DNA of 5,917 bases from the NCBI GenBank assembly GCA_964429745.1, contig CAYSDI010000138.1:1-5917 (forward strand). The letters are read 5' to 3'. Within the stretch, counting starts at the first letter, position 1. Every line of letters begins with the position of its first letter. The notes under the pieces were generated by a model. The model worked only from the letters and a program-made list of their open reading frames with translations, did not search any database and had not been told where the DNA came from. Of this stretch, positions 5,883 through 5,917 are shown piece by piece. This DNA comes from WGOA01 sp964429745. GTDB taxonomy: Bacteria; Bacteroidota; Bacteroidia; Chitinophagales; BACL12. Made by a program: the position numbers and the translations under genes.

Positions 5883-5917
5883 ATGATGGCCAGTCTCAAC
5901 GCCCCAATTTACCTGGA
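5883..5917 (+). CDS. Start of a plus-strand gene, possibly a cysteine desulfurase (cut by window end)
   Basis: Two adjacent ATG codons (5883 and 5886) open a frame reading MMASLNAPIYL followed by GA-, so the next residue is Asp or Glu. The PIYL-D string near the N-terminus is a common opening of IscS/NifS-type cysteine desulfurases (PIYLDYNATTP in many members), PLP enzymes that supply sulfur for iron-sulfur clusters and tRNA modification. With only 11 complete codons visible this is a guess. A weak promoter-like sequence upstream and the divergent arrangement with the epimerase gene support a real gene start. Confidence 0.35.
   Translation, partial: MMASLNAPIYL

Overview
The window looks like an ordinary chromosomal segment from a member of the phylum Bacteroidota, probably a moderately GC-rich Saprospiria- or Lewinella-like lineage (inferred). 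The evidence is an rbfA gene followed by an FtsX/LolC-E type permease, an MsbA-like half-transporter diverging from rbfA, a small outer-membrane barrel protein, two perfect TAnnTTTG promoter elements (the Bacteroidota -7 consensus), and no Shine-Dalgarno sequences ahead of the starts. No RNA gene, CRISPR array, insertion sequence or phage gene was seen.

Layout from left to right. (1) Positions 1-339 hold the 3' part of an AT-rich ImmA/IrrE-type zinc peptidase gene, the only part with clearly foreign-looking composition. (2) Seven bases later, convergent, is a complete ABC exporter of the MsbA type on the minus strand (347-2161). (3) A 71-bp divergent promoter region (2162-2232) carries one TAnnTTTG box per direction, each only 6-9 bp from its ATG, so both messages may be leaderless or nearly so. 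(4) On the plus strand come rbfA (2233-2574), an FtsX-like permease (2584-3846) and a secreted or outer-membrane barrel-like protein (3876-4457). They are spaced by 9 and 29 bp and form a probable operon. (5) A 92-bp convergent gap has palindromic structure but no classical terminator. (6) On the minus strand is a two-gene unit: methylmalonyl-CoA epimerase (5386-5799), coupled by an ATGA overlap to an unrecognised secreted protein (4550-5389). (7) The right end holds an 83-bp divergent gap and the first codons of a plus-strand gene, possibly a cysteine desulfurase.

Most of the genes are housekeeping: ribosome maturation, envelope lipid or lipoprotein export, and propionyl-CoA/methylmalonyl-CoA metabolism. 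I found no convincing new multi-gene system. The points most worth following are the tight divergent promoters, a 24/26 palindrome inside the unknown secreted-protein gene, and a possible distant relation of that protein to the GldN/PorN family of gliding and type IX secretion.
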